The position numbers and the translations under genes were made by a program. The notes beneath the pieces were generated by a model, which was not told where the DNA came from, searched no databases, and worked only from the letters and a program-made list of their open reading frames with translations. This document shows positions 19,932-31,025 of a stretch of DNA of 64,000 nucleotides, piece after piece; position 1 is the stretch's first letter; every line of letters begins with the position of its first letter. Origin of the DNA: Physcomitrium patens (lineage: Eukaryota > Streptophyta > Bryopsida > Funariales > Funariaceae); contig NC_037253.1 in NCBI RefSeq assembly GCF_000002425.4, positions 10,406,567 to 10,470,566 on the forward strand, in the 5' to 3' direction.

Positions 19932-20354
19932 ATGGAGAGCCAACAACCAGCAGATTCAACTCAAGAACCTTCGTTTGCTGACCTGCCGGACGAGACATTA
20001 CGATTCTCACAACCTTCAAGACGACGCAATCGAGATGAAGATCTTCAAGAACGACATGTTCTTCCTCGAACAGATGGTGAGATACAACGCGTTTGGTATC
20101 ATGATTTGGGAAGGGACTCCCGATGTTTGGTGATTTTGCTAGAGGTAGAAACAACTCCTGATGGTGTTCCGAATATTCTATTCGAAGGAAGTTATGAAGG
20201 CCTCAATAATGATCAAATAACTGGGTGGTCTTCCCGCCCTGGTATGGGACACTACCGATGGTTGAGAGGCCCTATCAATCATCTTCGAAGAGAACAGAGA
20301 TCAGAGTATGTGGCGAATACAATTCGTCGCATCATAGATTTCCTCAACATATGA
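19932..20354 (+). CDS. Element C ORF3, 140-aa protein of unknown function
   Basis: This is an intact ATG-initiated ORF 94 nt after the pol stop and 41 nt before the 3' LTR. It differs from the A copy by one residue (Glu for Gly in the LLEVETTPDG block). It has a proline/acid-rich N-terminus, an Arg-rich stretch (QPSRRRNRDEDLQER), a central segment IQRVWYHDLG and a C-terminal GHYRWLRGPINHLRREQR region. No transmembrane helix, signal peptide, zinc motif or protease motif is seen. The D copy keeps the same 423-nt frame without indels despite high divergence, which argues for past selection on the protein. It would need a subgenomic or spliced RNA, or reinitiation, for expression. I recognise no known family. 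Confidence 0.82.
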   Translation: MESQQPADSTQEPSFADLPDETLRFSQPSRRRNRDEDLQERHVLPRTDGEIQRVWYHDLGRDSRCLVILLEVETTPDGVPNILFEGSYEGLNNDQITGWSSRPGMGHYRWLRGPINHLRREQRSEYVANTIRRIIDFLNI

Positions 20355-20381
20355 TGACCGCTCCTCGTGGAACTCGTCTCT

Positions 20382-20392
20382 AGAAGGGGGGG
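20382..20392 (+). other. Element C polypurine tract
   Basis: AGAAGGGGGGG lies 3 nt before the 3' LTR and serves as the plus-strand primer in LTR elements. The A copy has the same tract in complement at about 1,004-1,014. Confidence 0.8.
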
Positions 20393-20395
20393 TAA

Positions 20396-20947
20396 TGTCA
20401 CGGCCATAATCATGTAAGCTAATAATTACATATAGAAATAGGTAGAAGTAAGTAAAAGTAGATAAAAATAAGTTAATTCTATAATATTTAATATAGAAGC
20501 TTCCTAGAAACTTCCTAGACGCTGCTTTGACTTCATAGGTGTCTTTAATTGACTTTTTGGATTAGAAACGTGGTCAACAAGTTGGCCATGTGCCACACAT
20601 GTTGTTAGCTTGAAGATCAAGCTAACTATGTGGCCCACACGTAGAAAAACTTGCCTTGTAAGTCAAGGCATGTGTCTTACAAAGTCAACACATATTGGAG
20701 GTCCTATAGAACGTCGCCACGTAGCCCTTAGTTAGATAGTATATATAGAGACAAGAGTGAAGGCTTCTTCACTCTTGTCAACTTCTTTCTTGCTTCTAGT
20801 CCAGGTTCAAGAGTCTTTAGTTTCTTGTCTTGTGGCAATAGCCATTCCAGTTTCCTTTTAATATACCTACTTGTTTATATTTTGACTTATTATATCGAGA
20901 TAGCCTTTTGGTGTATATTTTTCCTCATCGAGTCTTTGTCCTTGACA
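20396..20947 (+). repeat. Element C 3' LTR (552 bp)
   Basis: It differs from the 5' LTR at six positions, all transitions. Two of the six (20,507 and 20,784) carry the state of the A 3' LTR. It is followed by the duplicated target TTGAG. Confidence 0.95.
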
Positions 20948-20952
20948 TTGAG

Positions 20953-21440
20953 TAAGAAATTAAATTAGTGATTATTAAGTTCTGTTTGGTGGATTAGAAG
21001 CCAATGATTAAAGATATTGGTGTAGTTCAATTATGAGGGATGATGCTGTATCATATTGGCTATAATAGTTGAATAGTAAACGAGATCTATAAGAAATGAG
21101 TAGAATTGGATATGTGAAAGAAAATATGGAAGAAATGATTAGTTTTGGAATGTGTTATCAATGAAGATTTATATTCAGTAATTGGAATATTAAATGAATA
21201 TATGCAGTATGTTAAGGCAATGTAGTATTACATGATGGTGTTATGAGATTGAAAAAAGAGAAGTGAATAAAATAGGAGATTTATGGGAGACAAGATTACA
21301 AACATTTACATGTTTAAACATTTAAATGGTTAATTGTGTGATTTTAATAACTATATTTCATGCAAACAGTCTTTTTCTATATTCAAACCTACCTATATAG
21401 GTTTATTTTTATAAGATTAGTCTAGAATAAGCAAAAAAAT
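20953..21440 (+). repeat. Repeat R, copy 1, right part
   Basis: This continues the repeat broken by C and aligns with about 23,480-23,910. The shared end contains a block resembling 'cctatataggtttatt' followed by 'agtaa/agcaaaa'. No coding capacity. Confidence 0.6.
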
Positions 21441-21454
21441 ATTACAAGTGTAAA

Positions 21455-21850
21455 ATCAAAGGTAATAATTATCTTCATTTTTGAAACTCAATGCATGTCT
21501 ATTTTACATGTATAAATCTTTAAGAACTATGTGATGTTCCTCCCATCAAACCTTCTAATCTTATCCACTACTACTTATGAAGCTTTGATGGAGTTTTTAT
21601 CATGTCCATGCATCTATTGCCTCTCTTCCATAAATTGAGAAAATACCTTGAATAAATCATGGGCACTCATTCTACTTGGTAATGCAAATCCTAGATTTTG
21701 ATCTTTTATTTTGACATATTGAAAAATTTAGTGCCTTAAGCCTCTTTCAATAGAAGCATTAGTATGTTGAAGTAGAAAGAGTTTGCTTCATGAAAGTGTT
21801 GGACTTTTGGCTATCACTAATTGCTCAATCAAGTCTCAAAATAAAAGAGC
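21455..21850 (-). pseudogene. Gag remnant of an H-type Gypsy element
   Basis: The minus-strand translation contains RRFDGRNIT, FLKIYTC and a preceding helical region, with several stops. It resembles the QFDGRKISKYLRFYMREIEL stretch of element H gag. It is a fragment only, cut off by repeat R on the left. Confidence is moderate because the similarity is short. Confidence 0.45.
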
Positions 21851-22599
21851 ACTAATTTTCTATATAATTTTTTTCCTATAGAAACAATTACATCAATATA
21901 TGATCCCTAAATACCAAAGAACATCTAAAATATGATAAAAATATTCTAAAACCTTATATATCCTTATGGAATTTTTTTTCTAAACTTCAACACCTCATAT
22001 CTATTAATTGAACTATTTAAAAAAATCCAAATTATATATAAAGTATTAATATACTTTAAACAACTATTAAAATAAATTTCAATTTCAAATTCATTACAAA
22101 TCTTGAAACATTACTAAAATCCTAATAGTAGCTTCAAATCCTTGTTTACACATATCTGCATGCAACTTTCTTTATATCTCACAAATTAATCATTTAAATA
22201 CCTCAAAAGTTATTATATAGCTTTTCAACTTAATAACTCATATTTTTTTAAAATTTGAGAAAAAAAAAATCGTCTAAAAATTCAAGATATAGTTCCAATA
22301 ATTACTATTAATAAAATAATTTATATATTACCTTTGAATTACTTATAATGTCTTCAACTCCCTATAACTCCATATAAACTTTGAATATAATAATTTTTTT
22401 ATAAAAAACATAGATCTTAAAATTTTCCTTACAATTGCATCTTTGGATCTCTAAAAACTATTTTATAATCCCTTATATGTTTAAAAGTCAATAATATATA
22501 AAATATATATAAATTAAAAGGTTTCAAAAATAATAAAAGATATGTAATATTTTTAAAAAAAATAATTAATTACTATCAAATGTTCATCAAGAATTTTTT
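21851..22599. other. AT-rich gap, no gene seen
   Basis: Very AT-rich, with many stops in all frames. It is probably decayed transposon sequence between the gag remnant and the pol remnant. Confidence 0.5.
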
Positions 22600-23030
22600 T
22601 TAAGTTCCAACTCCACTTACATGTTTGATTTATAAAATAAATTCAAGTAGAATAAAGAATTCAAAGTATTATTTGAAGCTTTGAAGACAACATTTATTTT
22701 TATACCAACCTTGTATTGCATCAACTTCTTTAAGATATTTTTTATAGAAATAGATACATGAAAATTTGTCTTAGGTGCAATATTATTATAAATAGGAGTA
22801 AATAATAAATTCCATTCAATAGCTTTTTATTCTTAAAACTTTTAAGCAATCAAGATCAAATTCAAGATCTATAATAAAGAACTTTTTATAATTATAGAAT
22901 CATTTTAAGAATAGTAGCATTATCTAAAAGATACTTCTAATTTAATTATTATTTATATAAATCACAAGAATCTTAAGTATTTCATATCAACATGTGACTT
23001 TGAATTATCACCAAGATCTTTTTTTAAAGC
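22600..23030 (+). pseudogene. Decayed Gypsy RT/RNase H fragment
   Basis: It aligns by eye with the RT-RNase H junction of D (38,440-38,880): the segments coding for APLTRL, FEALKT, the TDAS/ALGAVLS block, the KELL block and TDHKNLEYF are recognisable. It is interrupted by many stops, and most differences are C-to-T or G-to-A. Confidence 0.7.
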
Positions 23031-23059
23031 TTTAATAAATAATTTGCCAAATCTTTTGG

Positions 23060-23910
23060 TATAAGATTATTGTAGAATGGATAGAATATTTTCTGTTTTA
23101 TAATACATAGTATGTAGGATTAAGAGAAGCTAGTAAATTGATGAATGGATAGTTTAGAAGGCATGAAGGATGATGTAGTCAAAAAAAATAGTTATCATCG
23201 ATTGTGTAGTGTTTGGCATTTTAAGGAAAGCATAAGTAGTTTAAAGAAATAGTAGGAATGGCCAGACTGTGATAGTCATGAGTCGGTGTAAGTTTAATGC
23301 TACTTCTTTGTTTCTTTATTTTCTTTGTAGAAGAAGAATAATGGATAGTTTTTAAATAATGTGAAGTAAAATTTTGAAATGAAAGAAAGATTTGATTTAA
23401 ATTATGTCAAATAAAAAATTAAATTTATTGTATGCTAAATTATAAGTAGACGATTGAAAAGTTGATAATATAAGATGTTTGTAAAGTATGGATATAACTC
23501 AAAAAATTATAATGCATTGATTTTTGAGAGTTGAGAAAGTACCAAGAAGAAGACTATGGAATCTAGAAATATATGAAGCAGATTACTGGAAATGAAAGTT
23601 AGTTTTGGAAAATTCTAGTGATTGGATAGAAAATATTTTATACAATCTTTTAAGATAATGCAATATTATCTATTATTGTCATAAGTTAAGAGAAGAGAAG
23701 AGATAGTGAATGTATAATATAGAATTATAGATTGTAATATTTTATTTGATAAAATGTAGGAGGCATTGTAGCTTTCTTGATTATTTTAATTGATCAAGAG
23801 ACAATTAATTGTGAAATCTTAATGTAAAAACTCATATAAATAGTCTTTTCTCATATTCAAATCTCCCTATATAGGTTTATTCCAATTAAATTAGTTTAGA
23901 GTAAGTAAAA
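23060..23910 (+). repeat. Repeat R, copy 2
   Basis: A diverged direct repeat of the sequence around C (14,196-14,573 plus 20,953-21,440). The two copies could be LTRs of one old element or two insertions of the same repeat. The sequence between them does not settle this. Confidence 0.55.
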
Positions 23911-24010
23911 TAATAATTATAATTATCAACTTTTAAAACATCAAAAATATAAAATTATGAAACTTAAGAATAAAAAAAATATCAATAGAGATCTTATTGT
24001 AAAGAATAAT

Positions 24011-24205
24011 CTTGATTTGATGTAAATAATAATATATAATTAAATATATAATTAAATAGAAGTAGATAAAAGTAGATTAATTTTACAATATCTTCTAAAA
24101 AAAACTTCCTAAAAACTTCATAGACAAGGCTTTGACTTTACATGTATTTTTAGTTAATTAATAGGCTAAAAACTTCATTTTTAACTTAGCCATATTATTT
24201 TATTA
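24011..24205 (+). repeat. Element E 5' LTR, first part
   Basis: It aligns with the first third of the C and D LTRs (segments like 'tagaagtagataaaagtag' and 'cttcctaaaaacttcatagac'). It ends at TATTA, the left duplicate of the H insertion. Confidence 0.7.
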
Positions 24206-25122
24206 TGTAAAATCTTACTTGAAAATATACTAGGCATTTGAGAAATGAGAAAAAAATGTTCTAATCTACTTGAATGTTGGCTAACATCCATCTATGGCTT
24301 TAATATTAATTTTCTCTCAAATTTTATATTAATTATAAAAGTGAAGTTAACTATTAGCTCTAATAAAAATTACCTCAATCCAACTAGTAAATTGGGCCTA
24401 AAAATCCAATTATCTTAAATAACCTTATTGGGCCTAAAAATCCAATTTTTAATACTCTAATCTGCTTGAACTTCAATAATTTTTAATCCAATTTTTTAAT
24501 TAAGCTCAAATTTACAATATATATTTAACACAATTACATTCATAATTCTACAAAAGAAAATCTAATAGATCTACAAAAAAGTCACAAAATTATCCAAATT
24601 ATAAATTCTATTGTATTTTATAAAATCCAAAGTCATCCAAAACAATCCTAACTTTGTAAAGTTCTTACAAAGTTATTACAAATTCAAATCACTTGGTACT
24701 AATGTTCTAAAAAATCTTATAAAGTCTTCTCCTAAATCTTCTTTTTTTATTTACAAAAAAATCTCAAATCACCTTAGGTTTATGGTTTTGTGTCTTAAAA
24801 TTTGATTTCAACCCAAATTGACAATCAATCCTTTTTAAATATCAATTTTTAATAATTTGAGATAAGTTTTGCTTTAATCTATTTTTAATTTTCTTTTAAA
24901 TATGTCTATATCAATTTTTTATCATATTTACTTTGATTTGGCTCATTTATGCTTCTATAAAGTAAATAGAAATTCTTTCTATAAAAGGTAGTATTAAGAT
25001 TAAATCTTTTATTGTTATTCTATCATTTATCTTTATTTTTTTATTACACCCTTCTATTAGGCTCTACTATAATAACATCAATATTTTTATTTCTTACTAT
25101 ATTAATGTATTATCATACAACA
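24206..25122 (-). repeat. Element H 3' LTR
   Basis: It aligns over its length with 28,440-29,382, for example 'actttgatttggctcatttatgcttct' is shared by both. Both copies are strongly AT-enriched by transitions. Confidence 0.75.
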
Positions 25123-25990
25123 TCTAAATCTTTTGAATGTATACATCCTCTAGTATGCACCAATCTTGTTTGATTCATATTATATTTTCCATGTCTTCAT
25201 CTAAATCTTCTTTATTATTTTTGCTATATAAGACAAAATCATCTTCTTGTCTTGAAAGATTTATCTCTTCAACAAAGTTTGATAAACCTTCACAAGCTAA
25301 GATCAAATATCTCATTTTCCATAATTCACTTATTATAATAATAAAATCAAAAACCTATTCAAAATAAATAGCCAAAATATATGTTTGATGTAGACCATTT
25401 CAATATTATATATTAAAATATGTTTGACAAGTTTTACATTATTCTACAAATAAAGTACATCTTAATATATATTTTTTCATTAACATTCTTTTTTAAGTTT
25501 AACAAGAATAATTCTAATTTTTCTATGTCATACCTATAAACTATTATAAAATCCTTTTAGTAATTTTTTTATTCTTCAATATTTCCTATCTCTCATTGTG
25601 GCATTTCAGTCTCTTTTTTTGGTCTCTGTGATAACTTTTGGTCCTTGAAAAGATTCAAATATAGAATAAATTTTTCTTAAATGAATCTCTATAATCTTAT
25701 CATAATCTTTTAATCTAATAGATGTAATTAATTCCAAAGAATCTTCCAATCTATTTTCTTCGTAAACACTTAAAATCTTCTTATCATTTTCTCATGTATC
25801 TGATCTACATAAATTTTTTTTAATATCATATACTATTTTTTTTTTTTAATCTTCAACTTTCTTATACATAATATTATTATTTTAAAAAATACCAATAAAA
25901 CTTATATTAAAGGTACCTACATCTTACAAAAGTACATCCCTTTTTGTACCTCCATAATCTTGTTTTATAGTGGTATTTCTCTAAAATCCT
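25123..25990 (-). other. Element H internal region downstream of protease
   Basis: The part next to the protease still reads as a conserved-looking stretch on the minus strand (RLKKKPFPRIIEEFKDFREIP, then MEVQKGMYFCK), with stops. The rest shows no RT, RNase H or integrase motif. Confidence 0.5.
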
Positions 25991-26460
25991 TAAATTCTTC
26001 AATAATTCTTGGAAATGGCTTCTTCTTCAACCTATCTTGATTTCTTTCATGATTAGGAAGTACAATTAAAAATTATACCACTTTCTTTCTATCTTCATTA
26101 TATATTCGTGGATAGGCTAAACCATCATTAATTACTATTATTTCTATCTATGTTGTTGTAATATATGGTTGTCTTAAAACCATTGGATAAGATATTATAT
26201 CTTAAAAAAAGACTTGTTGCTTTATTCCAACATCTCTAATGCAAATTTTAACATTTAAACAAACTCCATATAATTTACTTTGTATATAATTAGGTACTTG
26301 TATTATCTATCCATTTTCTATATCAATTGGCCATCTTTTTTTTTATAAAGATCCTTAGACATAAGATTTATTTCATAACTATGGTCAATTAAAACAATAA
26401 TTGGTTCTTCTATATCTCCTACTTTTACTAATTCTTTTGTAGTTACTCTTGTCTAACATT
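25991..26460 (-). pseudogene. Element H aspartic protease, decayed
   Basis: The minus-strand reading gives VGDIEEPIIVLIDHSYEINL, MSKDLYKK, WPIDIENG, LYGVCLNVKI and SYPMVLRQPYITT, which is the layout of a retropepsin with the catalytic Asp in LID and the ILGxPYI-type block. Several Trp/Gln/Arg codons have become stops. In Gypsy elements it processes Gag and Gag-Pol. It is not functional here. Confidence 0.7.
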
Positions 26461-28330
26461 TTTAAATATAATGGCTTAAAGCTTCTATTTTCTTATCACA
26501 ATAACTCTCAAAATATACTTGTTGAGTATAACCATTTCTTTCACTTATTAATTGCTTGTAACAATTATTAAAATCTTCTTCATCCTTATATATCCTTATA
26601 TTAATAGCATGACTCTTTTTAGCTTCACCCATTAATTATCTCTTTCTTTTAATACTATAAATAATAACATCATAAAATTTCTTCTTTTCAATTCTTAAAA
26701 TCTCTTTCAATGTGAACTCCACTTTAGCATTTAGTACACATTCTTCCAATACCCTTTATAAATCTATTGTTACTTCAATATCATAGATTAGTTTATAAGC
26801 TATTGATTTACTTTTATCTTTTGTTTTATTTATTTTTTCTTTCAATATTGTTGAAATATCCTTTGTAGGTAATTCTTATGAAGTTGCCTTATAAACTTTG
26901 TCTCTTTAAGTTTACTTCTAAGAAGAATTTTTTTATCTTATATTGTCAAATTTTTTTTCTTTTTCCATTAAGGCTTTATATTGCTCTTAGCAATATATAC
27001 ATAAATTAAAAGAGCCTTTATAAGATCTTTTCAATATGTTCTATCTTATATTATAGCTAAAATTTTCAATAACGCTTTTTGAGGCATCTTTTCTTTTTGC
27101 ATTGTAGAAATGGTAGAAGTCTAAAATCTACTTATCTTTATACTTCCATTAAAGCCATCATCTATACTAGCACCATAACTTACACTTTCTTGTGTTGCTA
27201 TTCCATGTGCAACTAGATAGTCTTGAATCAATGCTTTCATACATACCTTACTAAAATTGGCTTGAAAAAAATTTCTTATATCCTTTAATGTCATCTTTCT
27301 ATCTTTTCAAAAAATAATTCATTGTTACATCATATAGTTAAATTTACTGCAATCCTTCTAAGTATGAGAAGCATCATCATACCAAATGCATCTTTTTATA
27401 TGCCCTTATTTTAAAATAGCCTTCAAATTATTTATAGAAGTTTTTTTTTTAAATATTATTAATTTGATTCAAAGATTTTGCATCCTATATATAATCTTTT
27501 CAACTTCCATATCTTCTTTCTTTCATGTAGATGCTAAAGATTGAATAATAGGCATTATCAATCATATTGTATAAACTTATAATTTAGATATTTGTACTAC
27601 TCTTGAAATATTAATCTTATCCTTTCTTTTTTTCTCTTTTTGTAAGAAAATCTACAACATCTTCACTATTTCTCCATTTTATTATTAATCTTTCATTTTC
27701 TTCTTTATCTTTAAGAAGTAATTCTAATTTTTCTTATAATTCTCTATCAACAACTTGAAGAAATAATTCAATCTTCTTTAGCTCTAATGTTAATTTTTTC
27801 ACCTTTTATAATTGATAATACTATCTTTCAAACTCTTTTAATAGCTTTGTTCCTTGTAAATTCTTATTAGGCTACTTAATTTATTTTTAAAATATTTTCT
27901 TAGTAATCCAATCAGTGTCTTTTAAGAAATATTTATCTTTAAATGCATGTAAAAATGTCTTCCATGAATTTCCATAATGTTTTATAATTGATTTAATATG
28001 TTTTCTTATCTCTAATATTATGATAAGCTCAAATAATTCAATCATCTTTTTGTTAAAAATCTAATTTAATTCTATTTCTCTCATGTAAAATCTTAAATAT
28101 TTTGAAATTTTTCTTCCATCAAATTGGTCAACTTTATTAACCATTGCTTACAATTTTTTGGTTGCCAAAGCTTCCTTGTAATCATTACTTTGTTATTACT
28201 ATATAGATAATATAAAAGCTTAAAATATGCTTACAATAGTTAAATTCATGTATAAACCTTGTCATTTAGTAGAAAATCTATTAGAAGCTCTACTTCAAGC
28301 CCCTCTCATGGCTCCTCTCATAGCTCCTTC
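26461..28330 (-). pseudogene. Element H gag-like gene, decayed
   Basis: Starting from about 28,160, the minus strand reads VDQFDGRKISKYLRFYMREI, then KMIELFELIIILEIRKHIKS, SWKTFLHAFKDKYF, KLLKEFERQYYQL and KKIELFLQVVDRELQEKLEL. This is a capsid-type helical region with many Lys/Glu residues. No CCHC knuckle was found. Many stops interrupt it. It is unlike the Gag of the A-E families, so H belongs to another Gypsy group. Confidence 0.6.
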
Positions 28331-28439
28331 AAAACTCTTACTCTCATTTTTTATTAAATTAAAATAATAAATAAATAAAAAATTCTAAGATCTCTTACGT
28401 TAAGTTTTTTATATTAAATTCACTACTTATATTATATTA

Positions 28440-29382
28440 TATAAAATCTTACTTGAAAATACATAGGATACTTGGAAAATAGAAAAAAAAAAATATCATA
28501 ATCCACTTGGATGTTGATTGGCCTCCATCTTTGGCCTTAATATCAATCTACTAATAGTAATAACTCGTAATCGAATTGTTAAATTTCTTTCAAATTTTGC
28601 ATAAGTATTAGAAGTCAAATCAACTATCAATTCTAATAAAAATAACTTCAATTCAATTATCAAATTGTTGCAAAACTTAAATAACCTTATTAGATCTAAA
28701 AATCAAATTTCTAAGATCTTAATCCACTTGAACTTCAATAACCTCCAATCCAACTATTCAATTAAGATTAAATTCACAATATACAATTAATACAACTATA
28801 TTCATAATTCTACAAAATTTCACTCATAGATTTGCTACAAAATTCATAAAATTACCCAAATTATAAATCCTATCATATTTCATAAAATCTAGAGTCATCC
28901 AAAACAATCTTGACTTTATAAAGTTCTTATAAAGTCATTACAAACTCAAATTAATACTTTAAGAAACTCTATGAAGTCTTTTTCTAAATTTCACTCTCCA
29001 ATTTATAAAAGAATTCCAAAATCACTATAGATTCATGGTTTTATGCCTTAAAATCTGATTTAAATCCAAGTTAACAAACAATTATTTTTGGGTATCAATT
29101 TTTGATAACTTGAAGTAATTTTTTATTATAATATATTTTTAAATTTCTTCTTAACATGTCTATATAAATTTCTTATTTTATTTACTTTGATTTGGCTCAT
29201 TTATGCTTCTACAAAGTAAATAGAAATTTCTTCTACAAAAGATAGCATTAAGTCCAAAACTTTTATTACTATTCTATCATTTATTCTTATTTTTTTATTA
29301 TATCTTTCTACTAGGTTTTATTATATATATATATATTTTTTTTATTTTTTTTACTATATAGTTATGTTACTTTATAACAACA
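28440..29382 (-). repeat. Element H 5' LTR
   Basis: Partner of 24,206-25,122. Its outer end reads ACAACA at 29,377-29,382 and is followed by TATCA, the right duplicate of the target site. An AT microsatellite lies near 29,325. Confidence 0.75.
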
Positions 29383-29735
29383 TATCATGTATTAGTAGTT
29401 TGTAGAACAAGTTACTTATATGGCCTACATATAAATAACTTGCCTTAAAAATTAAGTCATGTATCTAACAAAGTCAATACATGTTAGAGGTCTTTTTGCA
29501 TATTGCCATATAGCTCCTAATTAGAGAGTATATATGGAAGCAAGACTAAAGCCTTTTTCACTCTTATCAATGTTTTTTTAGTCCTTAATCTTATTTCAAG
29601 ACTTTCTAGTCTTCTTCTCTTTGGCAATAGCTATTCTAATTTAATATATTATTATTTTTGAGTGAATTTTTAATTTTTTTAAGTGACATAAGTGTATATG
29701 GAGATTTTCTTTCTTTGAGATTTATATCCTTGGTA
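29383..29735 (+). repeat. Element E 5' LTR, second part
   Basis: The remainder of the E LTR, with a TATA region (near 29,530), the ACTCTTATCAA element start region and the end TTGGTA (decayed TTGACA). The primer site TTGACAAGAAT follows from about 29,738. Confidence 0.75.
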
Positions 29736-29959
29736 GGTTGACAAGAATAATAACTTATTGTTCTTGTCTTGCTTTAGAAGTGAATAAATTATTTCACTTC
29801 TATTATTATATTTTAAAGGTTACAAACTACTTATATTTAAATAAATAATTTAATTTTTTAACATTTATTTTTTTCTTTAAAATAATAGATTATTCTTCTA
29901 CATAAAAAATTTTATTTGATATCAAAGATTGTAGATTATCCTCTTCTAATTTAATTTTT
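29736..29959 (+). other. Element E leader, decayed
   Basis: It holds decayed versions of the D leader hairpins; for example AGAAGTG and CACTTCT still pair around 29,776-29,803. The GGATTACC loops have mostly been lost to transitions. Confidence 0.5.
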
Positions 29960-31025
29960 TTGAAGTTGTTTGAATTTTTTATAGAAGGAAAGATTATGGA
30001 TGCTACTCTTAGCAAAAGTAAAAATAGCTTTGCAACTATTGTAAATCTTCACGAGCTTATCAATCCTCTAAGAATAAAAATCTCATGTATTTCTAATGTG
30101 AATCATGGAAGTACTGTTCTTAAATATATTAAAGAAGTCTAGAGTCTATCAAAAAGTTGTGCAATTGAAAAAAGCAAGTAGATGAGTCTCACAACCAAAT
30201 CCAAAAAGTCTTACTTTTACAAATACAAAGGAAATAAGGATTAATATGCCCAGGAAGTTTGATGGAACAAGATTAAAATATTGAAGATTTTTGCAACAAG
30301 TTAAGCTCTATTTGAAATTACATATTTTCCAATACTACAATGGATTTACTCAAGTTGAATTCATAGATGCACTTCTATCAAAAAGTCATTTTTTTGGTTT
30401 TTATCTTTGATAGAATAAGATTTATGATTTTTCTATAAATTGAATTCATTCTTAGAAGTATTTTTGGATAAATTTAGAAATAGTGGTGAAAAAAAAATAA
30501 CAAAGATCAAACTTATATTGCTACAACAAGAATTATATTTAGCTACTACATATACTATTAAATTCTAAAATCTTACTTGCAATGTAGATTTGAATGACAA
30601 AGCCCTTATCAATTAATTTTGATATGGATTAAAAGATAATATCAAATATTTATTATTGACAATATCAAAAATATATTTATTAAAGTAATTTATTGCTCAA
30701 GCCATTGCATTACAACAATTGATTTTTTGAAAGATGTTAAGCACAAAGATTGCATTGGAGAAGTATAAGTCAAGCCATCGCAACACCTTCTAAGTTTTTA
30801 GAAGCTTATTTGTCCAAGCTAGAGCCTATAGAAATTGACACGATATATTTTAAACTTCTTACTAAGCAAAAAAAAGACTCATCATCATTAAAAAGATTTG
30901 TACTTATATTATAGAGAATCCAATCACACTACTCAACATTGTCTAAAGAAGCAATGCAATTACAAAATAAAGAGCATGGTTGCCAAAGAGGACAATGTAT
31001 CAAAAAATGAGTTTTTCTAACTATA
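29960..31025 (+). pseudogene. Element E gag, decayed
   Basis: It is homologous to D gag: IEGKIMDATLSKSKNSFATI at the start, the RFDGT-type motif near 30,250 and a ruined zinc-knuckle region near 30,900. There are many stops and several indels. It ends at a TAATAGG sequence that corresponds to the conserved ACAATAGGGACC gag stop. Confidence 0.8.

Larger units (their letters stand above)
14574..20947 (+). mobile_element. Element C: best-preserved full-length Gypsy chromodomain element
   Basis: The element is complete at 6,374 bp, with 552-bp LTRs, six LTR mismatches (all transitions) and a perfect target-site duplication TTGAG (14,569-14,573 and 20,948-20,952). The order is 5' LTR, PBS, structured leader, gag, pol (-1 frame), ORF3, polypurine tract AGAAGGGGGGG (20,382-20,392) and 3' LTR. 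Gag and ORF3 are intact. Pol is open apart from one TAA, but the integrase and RNase H have lost catalytic Asp residues. It forms an inverted pair with A, with arms of 6.37 kb and spacing of about 7.75 kb. Confidence 0.96.
24206..29382 (-). mobile_element. Element H: short Gypsy element with gag-protease only
   Basis: It is bounded by diverged direct repeats of about 0.92-0.94 kb (24,206-25,122 and 28,440-29,382) that begin TGTAAAATC and end ACAACA. The flanks TATTA and TATCA look like a target duplication with one change. The internal region is about 3.3 kb. On the minus strand it encodes a gag-like protein and then an aspartic protease, after which less than 1 kb remains before the 3' LTR. 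That is too short for RT, RNase H and integrase. H therefore looks non-autonomous, or internally deleted. It is inserted in the 5' LTR of E. Confidence 0.75.
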
